NCBI RefSeq assembly: GCF_027359355.1
Contig: NZ_CP114777.1
Span: forward strand, 1,364,001 to 1,428,000
Origin: Prochlorococcus marinus str. MIT 1214
GTDB lineage: Bacteria; Cyanobacteriota; Cyanobacteriia; PCC-6307; Cyanobiaceae
Direction of reading: 5' to 3'
Length of the DNA stretch: 64,000 nucleotides
Below, piece by piece: positions 45,043 through 54,528 of this stretch (position 1 is the first letter of the stretch; each line of letters starts with the position of its first letter). Both the position numbers and the translations under genes were made by a program. The notes under the pieces are model-generated. The model was not told the DNA's origin. It ran no database searches and saw only the letters and a list, made by a program, of their open reading frames with translations.

Positions 45043-45929
45043 ACCCAGTACAACAAAAAATGTCGTATATGTTTCATTAATGACAATATTTTATTACATC
45101 AGATGGTAATAATTGCTTTTAATGCAAATAGCTTTAATTTCTATTAAGAAACAAAATCTTAGAAGCAGATCTCAACGATTTCAAAAGTAGGGTTTAGAGC
45201 AGTCTGAATGCTTGAAAAGCGAGTCAGACCTTAGATTAAAAGGTAGTAAGAGAACTATTTTCTTTAGTTTCATTTAGTGCAAATGCAATTGTCTATGTTT
45301 TTATTTCAGCGACTGTTTTTTTCCTTTTTTCTCTTGCACAGATTTCTTGGTCCTTGCCTGTGTTGGGCTTAGATGTGAATATCCGACTATTTTATTTATT
45401 TTTACTAGTTTAAGTCGCGCCTCTTGCTTCTATCCGAACTAGATTTTCTGCCTTTCAAGTTTAGCTTCGTATAATTTTTCTACCCAGAGATAGGACAAGA
45501 GGACAAAATTTCAATACTAAACTAGGATTTATAATCCTTTACGCTATTTTTAAAGTAATGTCCTAATAAGAAAGTCATAAGGTTAAAAACGTCTTCTAAA
45601 CGTTTACGCTCGAGAATTAAGGAGAAACTGTTTCCGAGATGGACTTGGATTATAAGGCATATTTGGGGTAGGAACTATTTAGTGGGAATAGTATCGACAA
45701 CTGAACTGTAGTTATAGAATCAAAATATTACTTTCAAATGATGAAGTCACCTTTTATTACTCAAAAAAATCCCTTCTGAATCAATTCGATTTGATATCTT
45801 GTTATCTGGTTTATAGAGCAAATTTAGAGAATTGACTTCTCTTCCTTTTTAAATATTTAGCTCTTTGAATTTTGAGAGAAATAAAATATATAAGGTAGAT
45901 ATATTTTCAGCAATTTATTGGATAAAACT
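45043..45929 (+). repeat. Long spacer with REHR/RELR-type remnants and core
   Basis: No complete gene is seen. Plus-strand remnants read FLPRDRTRGQN (45480-45515) and VYARELRRNCFRDGLGL, stop (45602-45655), in the same order as elsewhere. AAGGCATATTTGGGGTAGG follows, and then the core at 45674-45691. The first 400 bp (45043-45440) show nothing I can identify. Confidence 0.5.
45674..45691 (+). repeat. guaA-end core copy 10
   Basis: ACTATTTAGTGGGAATAG, two changes, 239 bp beyond the 3' end of the gene at 45930. Confidence 0.55.
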
Positions 45930-47855
45930 TTAAGGTTCGTATAGGTGATTCGTAAACAAAATAGAGAGACATTTTGGAGATAGGTGCGTGTGATCACACA
46001 TATGAATATTATTATTTTCTCCATTTTTATCGGATGTTAAATCATAAACGTCTAAGAAATATGCTCCTCTAGATAAGACATTTTTTTTAAAAATTGAATT
46101 GTATATTTTGATCATTTCTACCCTTTTTATATCTAATTCATCAATTAATTCTTTTTGTTTTGTTGGCGCTGGAATACCAAAGTAATATCTTTTGGCGTAA
46201 TGTGGAGCAAGAATAAACTCCATATAATTTAAATAATTATTGATAGTTTTTTCACAAGTTCCTACAATGTCTTTATTATTTTTGATCGAGTAAGGCAAAA
46301 TACCTTCCTCTTTTCGGCAATCTATCTCTCCAAAAGAGATAAATATTTTATCACTATAATTATGTTTTTTTATCTGTTGATTTAATGAACTTTTCCATTG
46401 ATTATTTTGATCACTAGCAAAATGCCATGCTTTAGCACCTGTAATTAAAACGGGTTGAATTTGTTGTGATTTTGAGTGAATTGATAGCATTTGGTGGGCG
46501 AACGAAAGACAATGACTTTCACCTATATGAGGTATGGTGTCTGAATCATGTATGTCATTTTCTTTGTCGAGCAGAGGATAAAGTAAAGTAATAAATCTAG
46601 AAAAAGATAATGTATAGTTTCTATTTTTTATATCTTCAATAGTATTAGCTACTCCTTTATCGATTAATTTATTGACTTTTTTGATGTTCAAAGACGTTCC
46701 TCTAAAATCTTTTTCTATTAAATTAGCGATTGTAATTCGTAATAGAGCGAGTAACTTATAACTTTCATTGATTGATTTTGACTCAAGTGTTGATTTTGAT
46801 AAAAGAATTAATTCCTTCAAATTGCCAAGATCTCTCAAAATATTGCCTAGATTGGAATGTGACATTCCGAGATCAGGATTGAGTTCAATTGCTTGACGAG
46901 TAGATACTTCTGCTTCTTTTAGTTTGCCAAGATCCCTCAAAATACTTCCCAGATTTGAATGTGCCATTGCGAAATCAGGCTTGAGTTCAATCGCTTTGCG
47001 AGTCGATAACTCTGCTTCTTGTAATTTCCCAAGATCTCTCAATATGTTTCCTAGATTGGAATGAGCCATTGCGAAATCAGGATTGAGTTCAATCGCTTTG
47101 CGAGTCGACAATTCAGCTTCTTGTAAGTTTCCATGATTTCTCAATATTATGCCAAGGTTTGAATGAGCCATTGCGAAATCAGGATTGAGTTCAATCGCTT
47201 TGCGAGTTGATAATTCAGCTTCTTGTAATTGACCAAGATCTTTCAATATATTTCCCAGATTAGAAAATGCTTCTGCATAGTCAGGCTTGAGTTCAATCGC
47301 TTTGCGAGTCGATAATTCAGCTTCTTGTAATTGACCAAGATCTTTCAATATGTTTCCCAGGTTTGAATGTGCCATGGCGAAATTAGGCTTGAGTCCAATA
47401 GCTTTGCGAGTCGATAATTCAGCTTCTTGTAATTGACCAAGATCTTTCAATATGCCTCCCAGATTGTAATGTGCTTCTGCGAAATCAGGCTTGAGTTCAA
47501 TAGCTTTGCGAGTCGATAATTCAGCTTCTTGTAATTGACCAAAATCTTTTAAAATTGCTCCTAAGTTATAATGAGCTTGTAGGTAATTAGGCTGAAGTTC
47601 AATAGCATTACGGTATGAGATTTCAGCGTCTTTTAATCTGCCAAGATTTTTTAATATGACTCCATAATTACTAAAAACCCTGTGATCGTTGAATCCCTTA
47701 TTTATCAAATATTGATAATATTTTGCCGCTTCTTGAATATTTCCCTGTGAATGAAATTTTAATGCTTGATGAATTATTTTTTCTTGAGAAAGCGTAGTAT
47801 TATTTTTTCTTGCTTGTTTTTTTTGAGATGTCTGCTTTTCTCCAAATTCTTTCAT
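45930..47855 (-). CDS. TPR-repeat protein with SGNH-hydrolase-like domain
   Basis: The protein has 641 residues. The Lys/Gln-rich N-terminus (MKEFGEKQTSQKKQARKNN) and first TPR units are nearly identical to the 2OG oxygenase gene at 36741. About ten TPR units (to about 375) follow. The C-terminal domain has HIGESHCLSFAHQ near 440 (block I-like Ser), VLITGAKAWHFAS, FISFGEIDCRKEEG near 507, and HMCDHTHLSPKC near 622 (block V-like Asp-x-x-His). This is the pattern of GDSL/SGNH esterase-like domains that accompany glycan-modifying systems. The family assignment is tentative because block II and III are weak. Confidence 0.72.
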   Translation of the reverse strand: MKEFGEKQTSQKKQARKNNTTLSQEKIIHQALKFHSQGNIQEAAKYYQYLINKGFNDHRVFSNYGVILKNLGRLKDAEISYRNAIELQPNYLQAHYNLGAILKDFGQLQEAELSTRKAIELKPDFAEAHYNLGGILKDLGQLQEAELSTRKAIGLKPNFAMAHSNLGNILKDLGQLQEAELSTRKAIELKPDYAEAFSNLGNILKDLGQLQEAELSTRKAIELNPDFAMAHSNLGIILRNHGNLQEAELSTRKAIELNPDFAMAHSNLGNILRDLGKLQEAELSTRKAIELKPDFAMAHSNLGSILRDLGKLKEAEVSTRQAIELNPDLGMSHSNLGNILRDLGNLKELILLSKSTLESKSINESYKLLALLRITIANLIEKDFRGTSLNIKKVNKLIDKGVANTIEDIKNRNYTLSFSRFITLLYPLLDKENDIHDSDTIPHIGESHCLSFAHQMLSIHSKSQQIQPVLITGAKAWHFASDQNNQWKSSLNQQIKKHNYSDKIFISFGEIDCRKEEGILPYSIKNNKDIVGTCEKTINNYLNYMEFILAPHYAKRYYFGIPAPTKQKELIDELDIKRVEMIKIYNSIFKKNVLSRGAYFLDVYDLTSDKNGENNNIHMCDHTHLSPKCLSILFTNHLYEP

Positions 47856-48191
47856 TTGGACCTTTAAATTCTTTCTGTTTTTAGATTATACTATTAGCTT
47901 AGAGATCTTAAAAAAAGATTGATAAAAGTATTTTTTACTATAGTTAACCGCATGTTTTAATAGGAAAAAGAAGTGGTTACAATTTTTCCCTCCTATGAGA
48001 CAAGCAGAAGGGCCAAATTTTCATATAGATAAAGGAGAAAGAATTTCTATGTAATCTATATATCAATTTCTAAAAGGGAAATATCAACGGGAGAATATGT
48101 CTTTTATGTCATTCCTACATTTTGCCCTCGTGAATTAATGAAAAACTTTTTCAGTGAGGGAATCTGATTACAAGGAATTTATGGTGTATTA

Positions 48192-48209
48192 ACTATTGAG
48201 AGGGAGTCA
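48192..48209 (+). repeat. guaA-end core copy 11
   Basis: ACTATTGAGAGGGAGTCA, followed 6-8 bp on by AACATCTAATTTC and GATAATTTGCTTTATATGG, the same right flank as guaA and 24720. Confidence 0.58.
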
Positions 48210-48328
48210 TGGAAACATCTAATTTCTTTCGATAATTTGCTTTATATGGCTTGATAAAGGTTTTACATATTATGTGTAAAGATAAAATCGTTTACTATGT
48301 TTTGGCTTAAAGGGTCTTTTTATGAAAG

Positions 48329-48347
48329 TTTTATTGAGTGGGAATAA
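48329..48347 (+). repeat. guaA-end core copy 12
   Basis: TTTTATTGAGTGGGAATAA, 18 bp beyond the 3' end of the gene at 48365. Confidence 0.55.
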
Positions 48348-48364
48348 TACGACTAAATAATAAA

Positions 48365-49675
48365 CTATAAGTTTATTATTTTAACTGCTACTTGGTTTGT
48401 CATATAGGAAATGGCAAGTACTTCGTAGGTGAAGTTGTGATTAGAGCAAAATTCATTCAGTGCTTTATATTCGTCTTGCTCCCAGTTTTGATTAATAATA
48501 AATTCATCAAATATTAAAATTGTATCTTCATCTATTATATTCTTTGAATAATTTAAAGCGCAGAGCGTAGAAGAATAAAGATCGGCATCAAAATTTATAA
48601 TTGATGCTCTAGGTTTAGGCTTTGCAAAAAAATTTGGAAGTGTATCCTCAAATTTACCTTCTATAAATGTACCGCCATCAATTTTAGGAATTACGCCTTC
48701 TGCTGAATAGCTTCCTTTTTTCTGTCCATACCAATCTTCAGGTAAGCCTTCAAAAGTATCAAACCCATAACCATTTTTGAAAGTATCAATTAAATACTTA
48801 AATGAGGCACCACGCCAAACACCAAACTCATAAAAGGGGCGGTTCTTTTTACTTTTTTTAATCATACTGTCAAATAAAGCCCATCTATGAAAAAATAATT
48901 CTGGTAAATAGGGTAAAGATGAAACCCATTTGATGGAACTCATATAAGGATGATCTTTGAGAGAAGTTTCTATTAACTTATTAAATAATGATTTATCTCC
49001 TTGATGTAACTTTAAAGCACTAAGAGTCAGTTTTGCTTTTAAAAAATTTTTATCAATTCGAAGACATTGATTTATTCTTTCTTCTGCTTCTTTAATATTA
49101 TTAGATATGGCATATAAATTCCAAAAAGCTTCAACTAAAGTAGGATTAATTTCAATTGCTTTGCGTAGTGATAATTCTGCTTCTTTTAATCTTCCAAGAT
49201 CACTCAATATATTCCCCAGATTGGAATAAGCATTTGCGAAAGCAGGATTAATTTCAATTGCTTTGCGTTGTGATAATTCCGCGTCTTTTAATTTGCCAAG
49301 ATTTTTTAATATTATTCCAAGATTAAAGTGACCATCAGCGAATTTAGGATTAATTTCAATGGCTTTCCGAGTTGATAATTCTGCGTCTTTTAATTTTCCT
49401 AACCCTTGAAGAATTGCTCCATAATTAGAAAAAACCCTGTGGTCATTACATTCTTGATTGATTAAAAATTGATAATATTTTGCGGCTTCTAAAGTGTTTC
49501 CTTCTGAATGCAAACTAAACGCTTTATCAATTAATTGTTTTTTAGAAGATTTAGAAGGAGAATTTGTATTAATAGTAAGATTTTCGTTTACCTTTCCTAA
49601 ATCAAATGGAACAGAGAATATTGTGACTTCAGAAAAATTCATCTTTCTTGTTTTATTTTGATTAGATTCCTTCAT
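48365..49675 (-). CDS. TPR-repeat protein with TylF-like methyltransferase domain
   Basis: The protein has 436 residues with a leader (VTIFSVPFDLGKVNENLTI) and about five TPR units. The methyltransferase domain has FYEFGVWRGASFKYL near 285, GYGFDTFEGLPEDW, and INFDADLYSSTLCAL near 362, all expected positions for a TylF-like O-methyltransferase. A good GGAGAAAAAATATG ribosome binding site precedes the start. The linker WNLYAISNNIKEAEERINQC is shared with the genes at 25084 and 27541. No methyltransferase tail follows, unlike the other three TylF-type genes. Confidence 0.87.
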   Translation of the reverse strand: MKESNQNKTRKMNFSEVTIFSVPFDLGKVNENLTINTNSPSKSSKKQLIDKAFSLHSEGNTLEAAKYYQFLINQECNDHRVFSNYGAILQGLGKLKDAELSTRKAIEINPKFADGHFNLGIILKNLGKLKDAELSQRKAIEINPAFANAYSNLGNILSDLGRLKEAELSLRKAIEINPTLVEAFWNLYAISNNIKEAEERINQCLRIDKNFLKAKLTLSALKLHQGDKSLFNKLIETSLKDHPYMSSIKWVSSLPYLPELFFHRWALFDSMIKKSKKNRPFYEFGVWRGASFKYLIDTFKNGYGFDTFEGLPEDWYGQKKGSYSAEGVIPKIDGGTFIEGKFEDTLPNFFAKPKPRASIINFDADLYSSTLCALNYSKNIIDEDTILIFDEFIINQNWEQDEYKALNEFCSNHNFTYEVLAISYMTNQVAVKIINL

Positions 49676-50116
49676 ATTTTTTCTCCTTTGATGATTAGCA
49701 CTTTATTCATAATTATAAGTCTTGTTGATTGCTTCTCTAATGACAAATGAAATCATCGATGGAACAATAATCATATTTTGCATATTATTTCTCTACTTAG
49801 AGATTTAAGACAGGAGGACAATCTTACTAAACCTAAACAGGGTGTCATATGATTGACGTGATCTCTAAGATGGGTATATAAAAGGGTAAAAATTTTTCTT
49901 ACACATATCTCACGAGAAGTGAGTGGAAATTCTTTGTTTGATGGACTCGGATTGTAAGAATATTTAGGGTATGAACGATTCATTGGGAATGCCATCGACT
50001 ACGAAAAGCTAGTTATAAAATTAAAAAAACACTTCGACTTGTAACCATTACTCTATAAAAGTTTCAGCAAGATGGTTGTCTCTGCAAAATCACATATTTT
50101 CAAGATTTTGAAATAC
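49676..50116 (+). repeat. Spacer with REHR/RELR-type remnants and weak core
   Basis: No gene is seen. Plus-strand reading gives SLLRDLRQEDNLT (49792-49830) and ISREVSGNSLFDGLGL, stop (49907-49957). A degraded core and a GCAAGATGGTTGTCTCTGCAAAATC hairpin relic (50063-50090) follow. Confidence 0.5.
49975..49993 (+). repeat. guaA-end core copy 13 (weak)
   Basis: ACGATTCATTGGGAATGCC with CGACTACG after it, recognised mainly by its flanks. 124 bp beyond the 3' end of the gene at 50117. Confidence 0.4.
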
Positions 50117-52297
50117 TTAGATCCTTGTCTTACAAACCCAGAACTGATACATTCCTCCGAAGGTATTGGGAAATTTTTCTTCAAATCTTGCCCAGTTTTG
50201 TAAGTTTATTTGCTTTGTATCCTGTGGGAAATTTTTTGTATAGAGAGATTTAATTGGTTGTTGGATTAAGAAACCAAGAAATTCTAATCCATTAGATTTA
50301 AAAGTTTTTTGCAGGCGGTTAATTGTGAATCTATGTTCTTTTGTATGAAAGCAAAGATCACGGCATTCAGACATCGTAAAAAAATCACCGCTATTTCTAA
50401 GATTACTTATTTGTTTAATCTTGTCAGAAAATATATTCTCTCTAAAAGCTCGAATGTCTTGATCATTGGATTGAAGATTGTTAGTGCTGATATACTCTCT
50501 TGCTTGAACAATATTTTTTCTTGCTAGTTCACTATATAAGCCTAATTTCAGAAAACCATTATTCTTTAAAACATCTAATAAAGCTCTCAAGCCTCTTGAA
50601 GGATCATTCATATGGTGTAACACGCCGCTACATTCAATAATGTCAAACTTTTCCTTTAGTAAACTAATTTCTAAGATATCCATCTGAATTAATTCCACAT
50701 TATTAATTCCAAGTTCATTTATTTTCCGTTGGGCGTAGGAAAGACTAGATAAGCTTATATCTATACCAATTATTTGAGCATTCGTATACTTCTGTGATTG
50801 CAAGATTTGATTACCTGTTCCACATCCAGCAATAAGAATTTTGATTTCTTTATTATAGAAATTCAGTCCTATTGAATTGGGTTTAATCTCATTGTTAATT
50901 ACTTGTATACTTGAGAACTTCTTTTCATTAAATATATTTCCATACCGCCATCTAGGATATGGACTTTGCTCATATTGAGATTTTACCTGCTTAGAAATAT
51001 CATCAGTTATAATGCCTAACTTTTTTATGCTTTTAGATAAATTAATTTCTTTTAGAGGTTCTGATACTTGTAATATTATTAGTTCATTAAAACTTGGATT
51101 AGAAGAATTAAAATTTTTTAAGGATGGCAGTTGATCAAGAATTTTATATAGTGGATAATAACAAGCTATTATTGCAATATTTTGTTCATTTATTTCTCCA
51201 TTTATACATAGTTGGATAATTTTATTAATAGATAACTCTTCTTCTTTTGAAAATGAATAAATATATTCATTAAGGAAGCATTGCTCGGCTAGAGCAAAAA
51301 TAAATTCCAATTCATAGTCATTTAATTCAACTTTATTTTTCTCAATCTGATCGCATGTATTTTTCCTAATACTTGTTAGTAACATCTCTAATCTATAATC
51401 TTTAAATATAATTTTTTTAAGAGCATTTATGAAGACTCTTTCACTTGAAAACAATCCATTTTTGCTATATTCTAAATTTAATTTTCCTTGATTATTTTCT
51501 ATTTTATTTATATAAGAAAATTTAAAAGCATTAAATAATTCTTTATGTGGAATATCATTCCTTTTCAGTAGATCATTTAAAATAATTTTTAACTTTGTTT
51601 GATTTAATAAAGATGGATTTGATTCGTTTAAAAATCTTGTGATGAATGGGTAAAAATTAGGATAATTTGGATCAATTTCAATTGTTTTAAGGTAACAATC
51701 AAATGCTTCTTTTAAGTTACCAAGATCTCTCAATATATTTCCAAGATTGAAATGTCCTACTGCGTAATCATGGTCCAGTGTGATTGCTCTTCTAAAAGAT
51801 AGTTCTGCTTCTTTTAAGTTACCGAGATCTCTCAAGATATTTCCTAGATTGGAGTGAGATATTGCTAAATTAGGATTGAGTTCAATTGCTCTTCGAATAG
51901 ATAGTTCTGCTTCTTTTAAGTTACCAAGATCTTTCAATATATTTCCTAAATTGGCATGAGCATTTGAATAATTAGGATCGATGGCAATGGATTTTCGGTA
52001 ATAGCTTTCTGCTTCTTTTAAATTGCCACGATTTTTTAAAATGATTCCAAGATTAGAATAAACTCTATGATCCTCGAATCCTTGATTGATGAAATCTTGG
52101 TAATATTTTGCTGCTTCTAAAATGTTACCTTGTGAATGAAATTTAAATGCTTGATTAATTAGCTCTTCTTTAGAGATTTGACCTGCTGTATTACTATCAA
52201 TATTTGCTTTTATTTTTCTTAAAGCAGATGGCACTTGTAATCTGCTCACTTCAACCGTTTTATTTTTTTTGTGCTCTCGTTTCTCAGACCCCTCCAT
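50117..52297 (-). CDS. TPR-repeat protein with class I SAM methyltransferase domain (intact parent of the tails)
   Basis: The protein has 726 residues. A leader variant (SRLQVPSALRKIKANID) and about five TPR units reach about residue 215. A middle region (about 230-430) is helical and unassigned. The segment YEQSPYPRWRYGNIF (about 444) leads into the Rossmann methyltransferase with IKILIAGCGTGNQIL near 488, IIGIDISLSSLSYAQ, and FDIIECSGVLHHMNDPSRG near 559. This kind of TPR-methyltransferase is common in cyanobacteria. Its last 26 residues, NLQNWARFEEKFPNTF and GGMYQFWVCKTRI, are found as decayed tails after six other genes. The upstream element TTAGTAGTAAGGT lies near 52325. Confidence 0.86.
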   Translation of the reverse strand: MEGSEKREHKKNKTVEVSRLQVPSALRKIKANIDSNTAGQISKEELINQAFKFHSQGNILEAAKYYQDFINQGFEDHRVYSNLGIILKNRGNLKEAESYYRKSIAIDPNYSNAHANLGNILKDLGNLKEAELSIRRAIELNPNLAISHSNLGNILRDLGNLKEAELSFRRAITLDHDYAVGHFNLGNILRDLGNLKEAFDCYLKTIEIDPNYPNFYPFITRFLNESNPSLLNQTKLKIILNDLLKRNDIPHKELFNAFKFSYINKIENNQGKLNLEYSKNGLFSSERVFINALKKIIFKDYRLEMLLTSIRKNTCDQIEKNKVELNDYELEFIFALAEQCFLNEYIYSFSKEEELSINKIIQLCINGEINEQNIAIIACYYPLYKILDQLPSLKNFNSSNPSFNELIILQVSEPLKEINLSKSIKKLGIITDDISKQVKSQYEQSPYPRWRYGNIFNEKKFSSIQVINNEIKPNSIGLNFYNKEIKILIAGCGTGNQILQSQKYTNAQIIGIDISLSSLSYAQRKINELGINNVELIQMDILEISLLKEKFDIIECSGVLHHMNDPSRGLRALLDVLKNNGFLKLGLYSELARKNIVQAREYISTNNLQSNDQDIRAFRENIFSDKIKQISNLRNSGDFFTMSECRDLCFHTKEHRFTINRLQKTFKSNGLEFLGFLIQQPIKSLYTKNFPQDTKQINLQNWARFEEKFPNTFGGMYQFWVCKTRI

Positions 52298-52620
52298 TTC
52301 TTATCTCTAGCTTTTATATCTGCTACCTTACTACTAATGTCAATCTTTTTTCCATATTAGATTTCAAGAATTTTACTATTAGCTCTAATCTGTATTCACC
52401 TTGTCTGAACTGATTCAGGATGGCTTTAATTCCCACTGTTGGGAAGCCTTCGAATAGTGTTTTTCGTGTAATCAGGGGCGTGATTGTGATCGATCCTTTG
52501 AGTTCAGACCTTGTTTGTCTCACTTAACATTTCACATCTTCAACTAAAAACCATGCTCTTTATTATATCTACTAAGAAATTGCAAAGCAATTATTCGATA
52601 AGGTATTAGTGTTTCAGTAA
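52298..52620 (-). other. Spacer with no recognised gene or core
   Basis: It holds the upstream element of the gene on its left (52325-52338) and a second, partly repeated ATTTTACTATTAGC (52371-52384). The 66-codon frame 52323-52523 on the minus strand is not convincing. No guaA-end core is seen, one of the exceptions to the cassette pattern. Confidence 0.45.
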
Positions 52621-54528
52621 TCAGTTTGTTGCGATTTCTTTTTTAAGTGCGATTGATACTCTTTCCATCACTTCTTGCCAATTATGTCGCTCGTGTTGTC
52701 TGAATAATCTCATCGATGGATACCAAAATGTTGTTTCTTCTTTTAGTCCCCATGTCCAAAAGGGTATATCTCTTAAAAGTAACCAAACTTTTTTTCCCAT
52801 TCCTCCAGCTAAATGAGCAATTGATGTATCACAAGTAATAATCAAATCGCAGTTCTGGATGATGGCAGCATTTTCAAGAAAATCCCAAGTGGAATTAATT
52901 TGTGGTTGGCATTCAACAAACTTATTTTTAAATGAGCATTGTTCTAATTGTTCTGAACCAAACCCTTTTTGTAGAGAAAGTATTGATAGTTCATTCTGCT
53001 TAAAAAGAAGCGAGAAAGTTTCTAAAGGAATTGATCGCCCTTGATAACGCTTTTCTGCCTCTCGATCCCCTTGCCAATTAATCCCAATGATTGGTCTTTT
53101 TTCTTTAGAAAAAATATTTTTCCATTTTTGAGTGAATTGATCTGTTGAAAATATGTATGGTTGAGAAATGATTGGATTTTTTGGACTGATTTTGAGATAT
53201 CTAGCTAAAGATAATAGTGGAATCCATTGACGTGCTGAAACTTTTTCTACTTGTTCTGGAGTTAATGGATTTTGATCAATGGCTGAAGATTGGATCAATG
53301 AATGTAGTTTGGTTTGAGCAGAAAAAGAGACATCAAGACCTTTCTTTCTTAAATAAGGTATGTATCTCATATATTGAAGTGTGTCTCCTAAACCTTGCTC
53401 ACTAATAACTAAAAGTTTTTCTCCTTTTTGAAATTCTTTATTATCTTTTCTTTTGATTTTTGGCTTGCCGTGAATACGAGCAGGTCTCTTTTTTTTAAAT
53501 CTAAACTCATAGTTCTCTAGACCAGAATGGTAATTTCCATGTAACAGCTCTAAGTATGAAAGGTTGGAATACGCCTCAGCTAAATCAGGATTCAATTCAA
53601 TAGCTTTGCGAGTGGATAATTCTGCGTCATGTAATTTGCCAAGATCTTTCAATACGGTTCCGAGATTTAAATGAGCCTCGGCGAAATTAGGTTGAAGATC
53701 AATAGCTTTGCGTTGTGATAATTCTGCGTCATGTAATTTGCCAAGATCTTTCAATATATTCCCCAGATTTGAATGAGCTATTGCGTAATCAGGTTTAAGA
53801 TCAATGGCTATGCGTTGTGATAATTCTGCGTCATGTAATTTGCCAAGATCTTTCAATATATTCCCCAGATTTGAATGAGCTATTGCGTAATCAGGTTTAA
53901 GATCAATAGCTTTGCGTGCATATAATTCTGCGTCATGTAATTTGCCAAGATCTTTTAATACGGTTCCGAGGGTTAAATGAGCCTCAGCGAAATTAGGTTG
54001 AAGATCAATGGCTTTGCGTTGTGATAATTCTGCGTCATGTAACTTGCCAAGGTCTCTTAATATATTTCCCAGATTGTAATGCGCCATTGCGAAGTTAGGT
54101 TGAAGATCAATGGCTTTGCGTTGTGATAATTCTGCGTCATGTAACTTGCCAAGGTCTCTTAATATATTTCCCAGATTGGAATGATTTTCAGCAATATGAG
54201 GTTTAAGATCAATGGCTTTGCGTGCATATAATTCTGCGTCATGTAACTTACCAAGATTTTGTAAGATTACCCCATAATTCGAGAAAACCCTTTCATCCTT
54301 GAAGTCTTGATTTATCAAATATTGATAGTATTTTACTGCTTCTTTTATGTTCCCTTGTGAATGAAAATTAAATGCTTGATTAATTATTTGTTCTTTAGAA
54401 TGTTTAGATGCGGTGTTGGTAGTAATTGTAATATTTTCTTTGATTTTTTCTAAAGTAAATGGAACTGAGAATGTTTTAATTTCAGAGACTTTACGCTTAC
54501 CTGGTTCTTGCTTCTCAGGCCTCTCCAT
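52621..54528 (-). CDS. TPR-repeat protein with GT9-like glycosyltransferase domain (mosaic)
   Basis: The protein has 635 residues. Start, leader and upstream region match the gene at 38772. About eight TPR units follow with an unusual Asp/His-rich consensus (DLGKLHDAELSQRKAIDLQP). The GT9-like domain starts KLLVISEQGLGDTLQYMRYI near 376 and has CDTSIAHLAGGMGKK near 570. The join is visible in DNA: 52635-53405 match the genes at 43264 and 54847, whereas 53406-53520 match 38772. The variable patch reads GDREAEKRY. The gene is therefore a recombinant of at least two relatives. Confidence 0.86.
   Translation of the reverse strand: MERPEKQEPGKRKVSEIKTFSVPFTLEKIKENITITTNTASKHSKEQIINQAFNFHSQGNIKEAVKYYQYLINQDFKDERVFSNYGVILQNLGKLHDAELYARKAIDLKPHIAENHSNLGNILRDLGKLHDAELSQRKAIDLQPNFAMAHYNLGNILRDLGKLHDAELSQRKAIDLQPNFAEAHLTLGTVLKDLGKLHDAELYARKAIDLKPDYAIAHSNLGNILKDLGKLHDAELSQRIAIDLKPDYAIAHSNLGNILKDLGKLHDAELSQRKAIDLQPNFAEAHLNLGTVLKDLGKLHDAELSTRKAIELNPDLAEAYSNLSYLELLHGNYHSGLENYEFRFKKKRPARIHGKPKIKRKDNKEFQKGEKLLVISEQGLGDTLQYMRYIPYLRKKGLDVSFSAQTKLHSLIQSSAIDQNPLTPEQVEKVSARQWIPLLSLARYLKISPKNPIISQPYIFSTDQFTQKWKNIFSKEKRPIIGINWQGDREAEKRYQGRSIPLETFSLLFKQNELSILSLQKGFGSEQLEQCSFKNKFVECQPQINSTWDFLENAAIIQNCDLIITCDTSIAHLAGGMGKKVWLLLRDIPFWTWGLKEETTFWYPSMRLFRQHERHNWQEVMERVSIALKKEIATN

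Larger units (their letters stand above)
47856..48364 (+). repeat. Spacer with RELR-type remnant and two cores
   Basis: No gene is seen. The remnant reads GEYVFYVIPTFCPRELMKNF then FSEGI and a stop (about 48090-48167). Cores lie at 48192-48209 and 48329-48347; between them GTGTAAAGATAAAATCG matches the left flank of the 11.3 and 18.2 kb copies. Two left-flank types thus stand in tandem, as if two insertion events used the same place. Confidence 0.58.
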
